Assembly: GCA_963734635.1 (NCBI GenBank)
Contig: CAVTIA010000011.1
Span: forward strand, 1-64,000
From: DATCJA01 sp963734635
GTDB lineage: Bacteria > Acidobacteriota > Vicinamibacteria > Vicinamibacterales > UBA2999
Length of the DNA stretch: 64,000 nucleotides
Direction: 5' to 3'
Shown here: one piece after another, positions 7,990 through 16,078 of the stretch
Layout of the letters: each line of letters opens with the position of its first letter
Numbering within the stretch: position 1 is the stretch's first letter
The notes under the pieces: generated by a model
What the model saw: the letters and a program-made list of their open reading frames with translations, nothing else
Database searches by the model: none
Told to the model about the DNA's origin: nothing
Position numbers and translations under genes: made by a program

Positions 7990-8655
7990 CTATCGTCCGA
8001 GCACGTCCTGCATCGTGAACCAGCCGCGTCGCCCTTCGAGCCAACGTGCGGCGAGCAGCGCGCCGGCGGCGAAGCCGCGCCGGTCGCGAGCCGTGTGAGT
8101 CAGCTCAATCGTATCCGAGGCGCCGTCGAATCCAACCGTGTGGGTGCCGGGAATCGCGCCGGCGCGCGTGGACGACATGTCGATCGGGCGCTTGTAGGAC
8201 GCGCCAACCATGATGTCACGCAGCACCAGCGCCGTTCCAGACGGAGCGTCGCGCTTGGCCGCATGGTGTGCCTCGTGGATCCATGCCCCGTACTGCTCGT
8301 GCGCCTGCATCAGACGCGCGGCCTCGGCCACCATCAACTGAAAGAGATTGACGCCGATGGAGAAGTTTGCGGCCGCAACCACGCCCAGGCGGGCGGCCTC
8401 GGCGTTCCGACGGAGCTCGGCCTCGTGCGCAGACCAGCCCGTCGTTCCGATTACAACGGGAAGGCCGCGATCGACGTACCGTCTGAAATTGTCGCGAAGC
8501 GCCTCGGCTGTTGAAAAGTCCACCGCGACGTCGGCCGGAGCGGACCAGTCGCCGCTGCCCACGTCAATGCGGCCTGCAATCTCGCAGCCGTGCTCAGGTG
8601 CGAGCTGCTCGAGGAGCCGCCCCATTTTTCCGTATCCGACGAGCAGCAGCTTCAT
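7990..8655 (-). CDS. dapB: 4-hydroxy-tetrahydrodipicolinate reductase
   Basis: 221 residues, shorter than the proteobacterial form (about 270) but typical of compact DapB. The N-terminal dinucleotide fold LLLVGYGKMGRL, the GTTGW segment, AAANFSIGVNLF and the catalytic motif EAHHAAKRDAPSGTA are all present. It reduces hydroxy-tetrahydrodipicolinate with NAD(P)H in diaminopimelate/lysine synthesis. It starts 3 bp after lysC ends, indicating tight co-transcription. No anomalies were seen. Confidence 0.96.
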   Translation of the reverse strand: MKLLLVGYGKMGRLLEQLAPEHGCEIAGRIDVGSGDWSAPADVAVDFSTAEALRDNFRRYVDRGLPVVIGTTGWSAHEAELRRNAEAARLGVVAAANFSIGVNLFQLMVAEAARLMQAHEQYGAWIHEAHHAAKRDAPSGTALVLRDIMVGASYKRPIDMSSTRAGAIPGTHTVGFDGASDTIELTHTARDRRGFAAGALLAARWLEGRRGWFTMQDVLGR

Positions 8656-8658
8656 CGC

Positions 8659-10023
8659 TCAACCCAACGCAAAAAATTCCTCATGTAGCCGGTGCATCGC
8701 GTGCGGCAGATCCGCCTGCCGCATGATAACCGTGATATTCCTGCGCGAGGCCGCCTGCGAGATCATCCGCAGCGGCACCTCTTCGAGCACGCCGACGACG
8801 CGCGCCGCTGTGGCGGGCTCAGCGCGCAACCGGTCTCCGACGGCGCAGAGGAGCGCCATCTCCGGCTCGACTCCGACCTCGGCAAACTGCGAGAGCTGCT
8901 CGACGATGGCGTCGAGGTGCCGGCGGTCGTCCACGGTGACCGAGACGCTCACTTCCGAGGTGGTGACGACGTCCACGGCCGTCTGGAATCGTTCGAACAC
9001 CTCGAACACGCGTCGAAGAAATCCGTACGCCATGAGCATACGGTCCGATGTGATGTCCACCACTGTAATGTCGCGCTTGGCGGCCATCGCGGTCAGCGGG
9101 TTCGTGCCGGGTGCCGCTTCTGCGGTGATGAGAGTGCCGGTCCCATCCGGCTTTCGTGAATTCAGGATGCGGACCGGTATGTTGCGCTCCACCGCCGGAT
9201 GGATAGTACTCGGATGCAGCACTTTGGCGCCGAAGTATGCGAGCTCCGCTGCTTCTGCGAACGACAGCCGCGGCACCAGCCGCGGTTTCGAAATGATGCG
9301 TGGATCCGCTGTCAGCATTCCATCGACGTCGGTCCAGATTTGAATCTCGTCGGCGCCGACGCCTGCGCCGACGATCGCACCTGAATAGTCCGATCCGCCG
9401 CGCCCAAGCGTGGTGGTATGCCCCTCGGTGGTCGCCCCGACGAATCCGCCAAGTACCGGCACCCGGCCCGCGTCAATCAACGGGGAGACGACAGCCCGTA
9501 GCGCCGCAGTCGTCTCACGCATCAGCGGAAGGGCCCGCGTGTAGTCGCTGCTGGTCACAATCGCGAGCCGCGCGTCCACCCATTCGGAGGGCAGCCCGGC
9601 TTCAACGAGCGCGCCTGCAACAATTCGCGAGCTGAGGAGCTCTCCCATGGCCGCGATGACGTCGAGGGTCCCGGACGAAACCTCTCGCAGCACGCCCAGC
9701 GCCTTTACCACGTCGGCCAGCTGATTGAACTCCGACTCGATGAGCGCGGCGAGTCCATCGGTCTGGTCGGCCCGCACGAGAGCGTGCACCATCGCGACGT
9801 GTCGCTCGCGCAGCCGATCGACCTGCGACAACGCGCGCTCCACGCGTGCAGCGCCAGCCTCGGCAGCTACCTGCAGAAGCGCGTCGGTGACACCGCTCAG
9901 CGCAGAAACGACGACTACCGGCCCGCGGCCGTCGCGAGCACGTGCGGTCCGGACAATCTCGATGAGTCGGCTGACAGCGTCGGGATCGGCAACGGACGTG
10001 CCCCCAAATTTCTGGACGACCAT
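8659..10023 (-). CDS. lysC: Aspartate kinase, monofunctional
   Basis: 454 residues. The N-terminal KFGGTSVAD, the ATP/aspartate segments SSDYTRALP, LGRGGSDYSGAIVGAGVGA and VDGMLTADPRII, and the ELAYFGAKVLHPSTI motif are all present. A C-terminal pair of ACT regulatory domains follows (about residues 300-454). No homoserine dehydrogenase is fused. It catalyses the first step of the aspartate family. ACT domains in this family commonly mediate lysine or threonine feedback; which effector applies here is unknown. It is translationally close to dapB. Confidence 0.96.
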   Translation of the reverse strand: MVVQKFGGTSVADPDAVSRLIEIVRTARARDGRGPVVVVSALSGVTDALLQVAAEAGAARVERALSQVDRLRERHVAMVHALVRADQTDGLAALIESEFNQLADVVKALGVLREVSSGTLDVIAAMGELLSSRIVAGALVEAGLPSEWVDARLAIVTSSDYTRALPLMRETTAALRAVVSPLIDAGRVPVLGGFVGATTEGHTTTLGRGGSDYSGAIVGAGVGADEIQIWTDVDGMLTADPRIISKPRLVPRLSFAEAAELAYFGAKVLHPSTIHPAVERNIPVRILNSRKPDGTGTLITAEAAPGTNPLTAMAAKRDITVVDITSDRMLMAYGFLRRVFEVFERFQTAVDVVTTSEVSVSVTVDDRRHLDAIVEQLSQFAEVGVEPEMALLCAVGDRLRAEPATAARVVGVLEEVPLRMISQAASRRNITVIMRQADLPHAMHRLHEEFFALG

Positions 10024-10028
10024 CGGGA

Positions 10029-10155
10029 TAGTTGGTAGGTGGTAGCTAGTAGCTAGTAGCTGGTGGTCGATGGTCGGTAGTAGTTGCCGAACTCGGAACC
10101 CAGAACCTGGAACCAGCTTCCGGCTACCAGCTACCGCCTACGAGCTACCAACTAG
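10029..10155. repeat. Word-repeat inverted spacer between asd and lysC
   Basis: The left arm (10029-10080) repeats GGTAGCTAGTAGC and GTCGATGGTCGG. The right arm (10119-10155) carries GCTACCAGCTACCGCC and GAGCTACCAACTAG, the reverse complements of the same word. The centre contains CCGAACTCGGAACCCAGAACC. The arrangement is a long imperfect hairpin within the operon. Confidence 0.75.
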
Positions 10156-10157
10156 CA

Positions 10158-11306
10158 TCACGCCATCGTCGCTGGTGCCGCGCGGCGTGGTTCCGTGGCG
10201 ACGCCGAGGATGATGCGGAGCACGCGCCGCAACGGTTCGGCCGCACCCCACAGCAACTGGTCGCCCACGGTGAACGCGACCAGGTACTCGGGACCGATCG
10301 CCGGCTTGCGCAGGCGGCCAATCGGCACGCGTAGCGTGCCAGAGACTGCCACCGGCGTGAGCTCGCGAAGGCTTGCGTCGCGCTCGTTGGTGATCACGTC
10401 CACCCACTCGTGCGCGTCGGCGAGCGTGGCTTCTATCTCGGGCAGCGGGACATCGCGCCGCAGCTTGGCGAGCAGCGCCTGACTATGGCAGCGCATCGCG
10501 CCAATCCGCACACAGATCCCGTCCACCGGGATCGGAGCGTTCGCGCGTCCGAGAATCTTGTTCGCTTCGGCCATCCCCTTCCACTCTTCCCGGCTCTGGC
10601 CGTTGCCCAGGTCCTTGTCAATCCAGGGAAGCAGGCTGCCGGCGAGCGGATGACCGAAATGCTCCGTCGGCAGATCAGCGCTCCGCAGCGTCTTGGTGAC
10701 GGTGCGATCGATTTGCAGGATCGCTGACGATGGATCCGCGACCTCCGCAGCGGCCGCGCCGTGCACCACGCCCATCTGCGCCACGAGCTCGCGCATCTGC
10801 TTGGCACCTGCGCCGGACGCCGCCTGATATGTCATCGCGCTGACCCACTCGACGAGCCCCGCGCGGAACAGGCCGGCCATGGCCATGAGCATGAGGCTCA
10901 CCGTGCAGTTGCCGCCGATGAAGTCGGTGACGCCCGAATCGAGCGCCTTGTCGATCACGTTTCGATTGACCGGGTCGAGCACGATGACGGCGCCGTCGCT
11001 CATGCGCAACGTCGATGCAGCGTCAATCCAGTAGCCGTTCCATCCAGCCGCACGCAGGCGGGGGTGCATCTCGGATGTGTAGTCGCCGCCCTGACACGAA
11101 ATCAGCACATCCGCATTCATGAGAGAGGCGATATCGCGTGCGTCCTTCACGGGCGGAACGGATTTGCCAATAGCGGGTGCCGGCGCGCCGGCCTGGGATG
11201 TTGAATAGAAGACGGGAGCGATTAGATCGAAGTCGCGCTCCTCCTGCATGCGCTGCACGAGCACGGAACCGACCATTCCGCGCCAGCCAATGAGTCCAAC
11301 TTGCAT
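10158..11306 (-). CDS. asd: Aspartate-semialdehyde dehydrogenase
   Basis: 382 residues from the ATG at 11306 (MQVGLIGWRGMVGSVLVQRM), where the nucleotide-binding fold begins; the frame extends 16 codons further without homology. The catalytic Cys is in GGNCTVSLMLMA and the catalytic His in IGAMRCHSQA. The sequence matches the longer, proteobacterial-type Asd rather than the short Gram-positive type. It makes aspartate semialdehyde for lysine, methionine and threonine. It is the first gene of the asd-lysC-dapB-dapA-M20 run. No lysine riboswitch was recognised upstream. Confidence 0.96.
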   Translation of the reverse strand: MQVGLIGWRGMVGSVLVQRMQEERDFDLIAPVFYSTSQAGAPAPAIGKSVPPVKDARDIASLMNADVLISCQGGDYTSEMHPRLRAAGWNGYWIDAASTLRMSDGAVIVLDPVNRNVIDKALDSGVTDFIGGNCTVSLMLMAMAGLFRAGLVEWVSAMTYQAASGAGAKQMRELVAQMGVVHGAAAAEVADPSSAILQIDRTVTKTLRSADLPTEHFGHPLAGSLLPWIDKDLGNGQSREEWKGMAEANKILGRANAPIPVDGICVRIGAMRCHSQALLAKLRRDVPLPEIEATLADAHEWVDVITNERDASLRELTPVAVSGTLRVPIGRLRKPAIGPEYLVAFTVGDQLLWGAAEPLRRVLRIILGVATEPRRAAPATMA

Positions 11307-11374
11307 AGGTGGGACGATGATATCGCGAACGACGACGCGTCCGATACACGTCATCGCGGACGCGCACGAAGACC

Positions 11375-11391
11375 CGCTGCGGAGCGCAGCG
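11375..11391 (-). terminator. Short hairpin upstream of asd
   Basis: CGCTGCG-GAG-CGCAGCG forms a 7-bp stem with a 3-base loop. It lies between the small coiled-coil gene and asd on the minus strand, flanked by a tandem TGACTTG word. No U-tract follows, so it is a weak terminator candidate. Confidence 0.4.
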
Positions 11392-11416
11392 TGACTTGTG
11401 ACTTGTGCCTTTACGG

Positions 11417-11587
11417 TTACCGGGGCTTGCGACGACGCTCGATCGTCAGCTGATGATCGCGCTTGCGTGCCTCTCGAATCGCGTCCCTGAGCTCACGGTT
11501 GAGATGACGTGCCGCGTCCAGCTCGCGTTCGAAAGCCCTGATGACTTCCTGGGTCTCTCGATCAACGTGGAGCTCCACGTCTTCCAT
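11417..11587 (-). CDS. Small charged helical protein, unknown
   Basis: 56 residues from the ATG at 11587 (MEDVELHVDRETQEVIRAFE). The sequence is almost entirely Glu, Arg, Asp and Leu/Ala, with heptad-like spacing (VIRAFERELDAARHLNREL), ending KRDHQLTIERRRKPR. A short coiled coil is likely. A GAGGGCGAG purine stretch precedes the chosen ATG; a start at 11608 is also open. No family was recognised. Confidence 0.45.
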   Translation of the reverse strand: MEDVELHVDRETQEVIRAFERELDAARHLNRELRDAIREARKRDHQLTIERRRKPR

Positions 11588-11659
11588 GGCACTCGCCCTC
11601 TGCAGCACGGTTGTGCAACGACCCTGCCACGCAAGAGGGTCTAAATAGTTGGACAGGAG

Positions 11660-12052
11660 TCAGTCGGGCTCAAAGCTCAGTACGACGCCGTTTATGCAGT
11701 ACCTGAGCCCGGTAGGCGGCGGCCCATCTTCGAAAACATGGCCCAGATGACCGCCACATTGGCTGCAGTGGACTTCTGTGCGGGCCATTCCGAAGCTGCG
11801 GTCCGTCGTGGTCTCGATCGCGTCCTCGAGCGGGGCGAAAAAGCTCGGCCACCCGGTTCCGCTCTCGAACTTCCGCTCAGCCTTGAAAAGCGGCTGACCG
11901 CAGCCCACACACCGGAAGGTGCCCGGCCGATGCTCATCAAGGAGCGCGCACGACCCGGGAGGCTCCGTCGAATGGCGACGCAGGACGGTGTATTGCTGCG
12001 GTGTCAGTATGCGCCGCCACTCCTCGTCTGTTTTCTCTATAGGGAAAGACAT
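11660..12052 (-). CDS. msrB: Peptide-methionine (R)-S-oxide reductase
   Basis: 130 residues from the ATG at 12052 (MSFPIEKTDEEWRRILTPQQ). It has the two structural zinc CxxC pairs (CVGCG and CSQCGG), the ESGTGWPSF substrate segment, the HxGH-like HLGHVFEDG and the catalytic Cys in GLRYCINGVVLSF. It reduces methionine-R-sulfoxide in proteins with thioredoxin. No signal peptide is visible, so it is probably cytoplasmic. The next upstream gene is divergent. Confidence 0.95.
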   Translation of the reverse strand: MSFPIEKTDEEWRRILTPQQYTVLRRHSTEPPGSCALLDEHRPGTFRCVGCGQPLFKAERKFESGTGWPSFFAPLEDAIETTTDRSFGMARTEVHCSQCGGHLGHVFEDGPPPTGLRYCINGVVLSFEPD

Positions 12053-12200
12053 TGGAATTAATGAATAGTAACTCTGGGCCAGCTCATCAGCAGTCTCCGA
12101 GTCTGGACGCGCAACCGCAGAGCCTTCACAATACCGCTTCCCTCTGGTGCCAGCGATGCGCACAGATCAAAGTGGACCTGCTCGCAGCGTGGCCTTATAA

Positions 12201-13070
12201 GTGCTTCCGCTCGACCTCATTACACTTACACCGCTGATGGCCCGCACGAGCGGGAGCCGGCAGGTCGTGGTCGCTTTAGTCGACGGCCCTGTCCTGACGA
12301 GCCATCCCGACCTCGCAGCGAATGTTCGCGCGCTCTCCGGACACACACCGGATCGACACGTAGAATTCGCAGTTCGCGATTACCAGCACGGTACGTTTGC
12401 GGCGGGAATCCTTTGCGCACGGCGCGGCGCTCCTGCACCCGCGATCTGTCCCGGATGTGAGCTCCTTGTCAATCCGGTGCCCGTGGAAGCCGGCGCTCCC
12501 GACGCCGGCGCGCCGCGCGCCGAAGCTGCAGACGTAGCTGCCGCGATCGTCCAGTGCATTGACGAGGGTGCGCGAGTCATCAACGTCGACGTAATCATCG
12601 AGCATTCATCTGCCAGCGGAGAGCATGCGCTCGAAGCCGCAATCGACTACGCCACGGAACACGACGTTGGTGTCGTCGTCCCTGCGACCTTGGGCGCCGC
12701 CGGCACGTGGAAGATCAGCGCGCACCCATGGGTCATTCCAGTGGTTCCATACGACCTGCAAGGCAGGCCGATCGGCTACGCGGACCGCGCGATTGGACTG
12801 CGTGGTGTGGGCGCACCAGGCGCCGACGTCACGAGCCTGGGAGCCGGCAGCGAACCGGTGACGCTGGGAGGTGCGAGCATTGCGGCGCCGTTCGTCACCG
12901 GTACTATCGCGCTGCTGCGGTCAGAGTTTCCGGACGCCACACTCGGCGCCATCAGATTCGCACTCACCCAGGAGTACTCGACCAGACGAACGTCTCTCGT
13001 GCCGCCGATCCTGAACGCCTGGGCGGCGTATCAATTCCTGAAGAGCGCGAAATCGCGCGGCGGGAGATAA
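12201..13070 (+). CDS. Subtilase-family (S8) protein resembling PatA/PatG-type proteases
   Basis: 289 residues from GTG 12201; an ATG at 12237 is an alternative, and neither has a good ribosome site. The triad is recognisable: Asp in VVVALVDGPVLTSHPDLA, His in YQHGTFAAGILCARRG, Ser in GGASIAAPFVTGTIALL. The VDGPV wording around Asp is that of the PatA/PatG cyanobactin-type subtilases rather than secreted subtilisins. No signal peptide or propeptide is visible. The usual oxyanion Asn position reads VVVPATLGAAG, so activity is uncertain. No candidate precursor peptide gene was recognised beside it. Confidence 0.75.
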   Translation: MLPLDLITLTPLMARTSGSRQVVVALVDGPVLTSHPDLAANVRALSGHTPDRHVEFAVRDYQHGTFAAGILCARRGAPAPAICPGCELLVNPVPVEAGAPDAGAPRAEAADVAAAIVQCIDEGARVINVDVIIEHSSASGEHALEAAIDYATEHDVGVVVPATLGAAGTWKISAHPWVIPVVPYDLQGRPIGYADRAIGLRGVGAPGADVTSLGAGSEPVTLGGASIAAPFVTGTIALLRSEFPDATLGAIRFALTQEYSTRRTSLVPPILNAWAAYQFLKSAKSRGGR

Positions 13071-13078
13071 CCGCGCGT

Positions 13079-13834
13079 CTAGGGATTCTGCGCGCCAGCT
13101 CCCGCGCCGCGGCCGCGGCCCCCTGGAGCAGCGTTACCGCCGCCCGCCCCGCGACCTTGATTGCCGTACGTCGGCTTCGGATAGACGCCCATGCCGTGGT
13201 AGGCGTTCGAGTAGATCACCTGCTGATAGCGAATCGTGTTTCCGTTGCTGTCGACGAAGCTCCACGACTGCTGAAAGAGACCGGGCTCGGGCGAGCCAGC
13301 GGGCACTGTCCCTTCGAGGATGTACACCTTCTTTTCGTGCATGGTGACCCACGCGAACGTGCGCGACTGGTCCGCGTTGGTGAGCTGGACGAAGTTGCCT
13401 TCGACCATTTCCTGCCACTCCCAGCCGAGACCGGTGACCTTCGCATCGCGCTTGACCAGGTTCGCTGTCGCGAACATCACCGCTCCCCGCATGTCGTGCA
13501 TCCAGTAGCCGGGGCCCATGATGCCGGCGTTCTGGCGGCACTGCGCGTTGCCAGGAGGACACGCCTTCGCTCGCTCGATGCCTTGCTGCTCGAGGCTGCT
13601 GTAATCGACGACGGTCACAGAGTATCGTTCGCGTCCCTTGTCGACGCTGTACACCTTTGCAGGAAGCATGTAGTCCATCTGCGACTTGTACGTGATTTGT
13701 GTGACACGGGGCTGACCGGGGAAGTTGACGCTGAACCCATCCTCCGAGTTGCGGTATTCGCCCCATTCCTGGGCCACGGCAGATCCGGCGATCGACAGCA
13801 CCAGCGCGATAACAATAAGAGCGGTCGTGCGCAT
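13079..13834 (-). CDS. Exported protein with Gly-rich C-terminus, unknown
   Basis: 251 residues from the ATG at 13834, preceded by GGAGG. The N-terminus MRTTALIVIALVLSIAGSAVAQ is a clear signal peptide. The mature part contains EDGFSVNFPGQPRVTQ, a segment common in small secreted or lipid-anchored proteins, and a CPPGNAQCRQN pair that could form a disulfide. The last 30 residues are Gly/Arg/Ala-rich. It is convergent with the S8 gene (8 bp apart). Function unknown. Confidence 0.75.
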   Translation of the reverse strand: MRTTALIVIALVLSIAGSAVAQEWGEYRNSEDGFSVNFPGQPRVTQITYKSQMDYMLPAKVYSVDKGRERYSVTVVDYSSLEQQGIERAKACPPGNAQCRQNAGIMGPGYWMHDMRGAVMFATANLVKRDAKVTGLGWEWQEMVEGNFVQLTNADQSRTFAWVTMHEKKVYILEGTVPAGSPEPGLFQQSWSFVDSNGNTIRYQQVIYSNAYHGMGVYPKPTYGNQGRGAGGGNAAPGGRGRGAGAGAQNP

Positions 13835-14096
13835 AACGTAGTTCCTCCCTTGCGGCCCCGCAATACTGCCAGAAAACATAAATCGGTGCACGTTTTCCGC
13901 GCCCGGCCACAAATCTCAGCGGGTTCGCGGCCGCAACCTGAATGGCGCGGGGCAACCCGCGTCGTCGCGCGGGATCCGCGGCCGGCGGTGATCTCGAACG
14001 ATCCACCGCACGTCGGGCTCAACTCCCCGGGCCTCGTCGCCGGTACTTGTGTTGCTCGACGGCGAACGGCAGCAGAACGGTGAACGAGGGAGAGCC

Positions 14097-14891
14097 ATGA
14101 AAAAGCCAATCGCACTCATGCTGAGCCTGTGCGCGGCGACCACGCTCGCGCAAGGGCCACCAGCGGAACGGCCGGACGTCGCCGGAAACGATGCAGCCGT
14201 CGACGAACGGGCGATCGCCTCGCTGGCGAAAATGACCGATTTCCTCAAGACGCTCCAGACGTTCAGCATCGACTCGGAATCGTCGAAAGACGAGATCGTC
14301 GACACGGACATGAAGATCCAGAAGATCGCAACGAGTGAAATCACCGTACGACGGCCCGATCGATTTCATGCACAGACGCGAAGCGACGATCGCGATCTCG
14401 ACTTCTTCTACGACGGCCAGACGTTGACGGTGTTCAGCGTCCGACAGAATTACTACGCGACCACCCCGGTGCCCCCAACCATCGCCAGAACGCTCGATGC
14501 CGCACGCGCGCGCTACGGAATCGACATTACCGCTGGCAGACTTCATTCAGATGGCTGCGGGCGAGGATTTCCGGTCGAACATCACGGCGCCGGCTACATC
14601 GGCACGAGCCGGATCGATGGCATTGAGTGCGATCACCTGGCCATTCGTCAGGCCGACGTCGACTGGCAGGTCTGGATCGAGAAAGACGACACGCCGGTGC
14701 CGCGCCGCCTCGTCGTGACCACGAAGACGGAAACAACCCAGCCGCAGTTCATCGCCATGCTCACATGGGATTTGTCTCCGCAGATTGACGACACACAATT
14801 CACGTTTACTCCGCCGCCGCACGCCACTCGCATCATGTTTGCCCGGAAGAAGCCGGCGGAAGCCACAGGCACATCGGGGGTCAGACCATGA
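14097..14891 (+). CDS. DUF2092-family exported protein (middle segment out of frame)
   Basis: The ATG at 14097 follows GAGGGAGAGCC. The signal peptide MKKPIALMLSLCAATTLAQ leads into a DUF2092-like protein (FSIDSESSKDEIV, RPDRFHAQTRSD, LDFFYDGQTLTVF, YIGTSRIDGIECDHLA). Between about 14529 and 14587 the annotated frame loses similarity. The next frame there reads IPLADFIQMAAGEDFRSN, which fits the family, so a +1 indel (extra A in ATTACCG) is compensated about 60 bp later. The open frame is therefore probably wrong for roughly 20 residues. It overlaps the next gene by 4 bp (ATGA). Confidence 0.75.
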   Translation: MKKPIALMLSLCAATTLAQGPPAERPDVAGNDAAVDERAIASLAKMTDFLKTLQTFSIDSESSKDEIVDTDMKIQKIATSEITVRRPDRFHAQTRSDDRDLDFFYDGQTLTVFSVRQNYYATTPVPPTIARTLDAARARYGIDITAGRLHSDGCGRGFPVEHHGAGYIGTSRIDGIECDHLAIRQADVDWQVWIEKDDTPVPRRLVVTTKTETTQPQFIAMLTWDLSPQIDDTQFTFTPPPHATRIMFARKKPAEATGTSGVRP

Positions 14892-15409
14892 ACGCGAGGA
14901 GAACCGTCATGCGCCAAATTCGAAACGCTATCGTTCTGGCCGCCGTGTTCTTCCTGGCCGCACCTTCAACGAGCGTCGATGCACAGCGACGCGGTGGTGG
15001 TGGCGGCCGGGCTCAGGTAAATCGCAACGTCACACGAACCAGTGTGCGCAGCGATCAGACGGTCAATCGCAATGTCAACGTAAACCGGGATATCGACCGG
15101 AACGTGAACCGCGATGTTGGCGTGAACCGCAATATCGACGTCGATCGCGACATCGACTTCGATCGCGACGTCGACATCGATGTCGACTACGACCGCTGGG
15201 GTCATCCGGTGGCGCGAGGGGTGGCCGCGGGTGTCGCGGCCGGAGTTGCGACGAGTATCGCGCTGGGAACGCGGGTCGCGGTGCTGCCGGCAGGATGCAC
15301 CACAGTCATCGTCGGCGGAATCGGATACAGCCAGTGCGGCTCTGCCTGGTATCAGCCCTACTACAGCGGCACCACCGTCCAGTACGTGGTCGTGGGTTCG
15401 CCGTACTGA
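14888..15409 (+). CDS. Exported protein with Asn/Asp-Arg repeats
   Basis: 173 residues. The ATG at 14888 overlaps the DUF2092 stop, so translation is probably coupled. A signal peptide (IVLAAVFFLAAPSTSVDA) is followed by a Gly-rich stretch, then about 50 residues of alternating V/I with N/D/R such as NVNVNRDIDRNVNRD, then an Ala/Gly hydrophobic segment (ARGVAAGVAAGVATSIALG). The end has two Cys in PAGCTTVIVGGIGYSQCGSAWY. The C-terminal half resembles small glycine-zipper envelope proteins that accompany DUF2092 genes. The role is unknown. Confidence 0.75.
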   Translation: MNARRTVMRQIRNAIVLAAVFFLAAPSTSVDAQRRGGGGGRAQVNRNVTRTSVRSDQTVNRNVNVNRDIDRNVNRDVGVNRNIDVDRDIDFDRDVDIDVDYDRWGHPVARGVAAGVAAGVATSIALGTRVAVLPAGCTTVIVGGIGYSQCGSAWYQPYYSGTTVQYVVVGSPY

Positions 15410-15412
15410 CTG

Positions 15413-15679
15413 TCAGAACTCGTCTTCGAAGTGAACCGCCGCCCCTACATCCTGTTCCGAACGGAACCTGGCAAATGGATCCTCGGTTGGCGCGGAATGG
15501 ATGAAAAACCAGAGCGCTGCCCAGAACGCAATCCTCTTCCAGTTGACCTTGGACACTTCAGTCCCGAACAGCGAGAAAAGATTCGACCGTGGGGCAGACT
15601 TCATCGACCAGCCCTCGGCGAAACTCTGGATCTGTGGCACTTGCGACACCACGTATGCGGGTTTTGATCCAACTGTCAC
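15413..15679 (-). CDS. Small single-pass membrane protein, unknown
   Basis: 88 residues starting at GTG 15679, which overlaps the TGA of the upstream gene (GTGA), suggesting translational coupling. One hydrophobic segment (RIAFWAALWFFIHSA) lies near residues 50-64, followed by an acidic tail. It is convergent with the Asn/Asp-repeat gene, 3 bp away. A plus-strand frame (15431-15667) covers the same DNA but lacks start signals and coupling. No family was recognised. Confidence 0.5.
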   Translation of the reverse strand: MTVGSKPAYVVSQVPQIQSFAEGWSMKSAPRSNLFSLFGTEVSKVNWKRIAFWAALWFFIHSAPTEDPFARFRSEQDVGAAVHFEDEF

Positions 15680-16059
15680 GTCTTACGTTTCCGTAAGGAC
15701 GTGGGTCCGCGCCGTTCTTCGTCCTCGTCGAGATCGAGATGAAAGCGGGTCAGGAAATGGTGCACGGCCGGCGCAAGCAGCACCGCAACCATCGTCAGAA
15801 AGAACACGCCGCTGAACAGCGCGTACGCTGTCGCAAACAGCTTCGCTTGTGGTGTGGAAATCGGGTTGACCGGCCCCATGCCCGTCAGGATCATCGCGGC
15901 ATTGAGGACCGCGTCGAGCCAGGGGAGCTCGTCGAACCAGTGATAGCCGGCGGCGCCGATGGCAACAGCGGCAAATATCAATGCGGCGACGATGCCGCCG
16001 TTGCGCGCGAGCCGGCGAATGAGGGTCCGCCGCATTTCGCGCCGTGCAGTCTGTGACAC
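15676..16059 (-). CDS. Two-helix membrane protein, possibly ion-channel-like
   Basis: 127 residues. Hydrophobic helices lie near residues 23-43 (GGIVAALIFAAVAIGAAGYHWF) and 76-100 (LFATAYALFSGVFFLTMVAVLLA), separated by a loop with ILTGMGPVNPISTPQAK. A TGMGP-like loop between two helices recalls two-TM potassium-channel-like proteins, but no TVGYG filter is present. The C-terminus is charged (DLDEDEERRGPTSLRKRKT). It is translationally coupled to the 88-residue gene downstream. Confidence 0.6.
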   Translation of the reverse strand: MSQTARREMRRTLIRRLARNGGIVAALIFAAVAIGAAGYHWFDELPWLDAVLNAAMILTGMGPVNPISTPQAKLFATAYALFSGVFFLTMVAVLLAPAVHHFLTRFHLDLDEDEERRGPTSLRKRKT

Positions 16060-16078
16060 ATCGAGGAGTATAGGACCT

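Noticed and set aside
11307..11416. Lysine riboswitch upstream of asd
   Set aside because: The leader is too short and lacks the conserved multi-helix core; only a small 7-bp hairpin is present.
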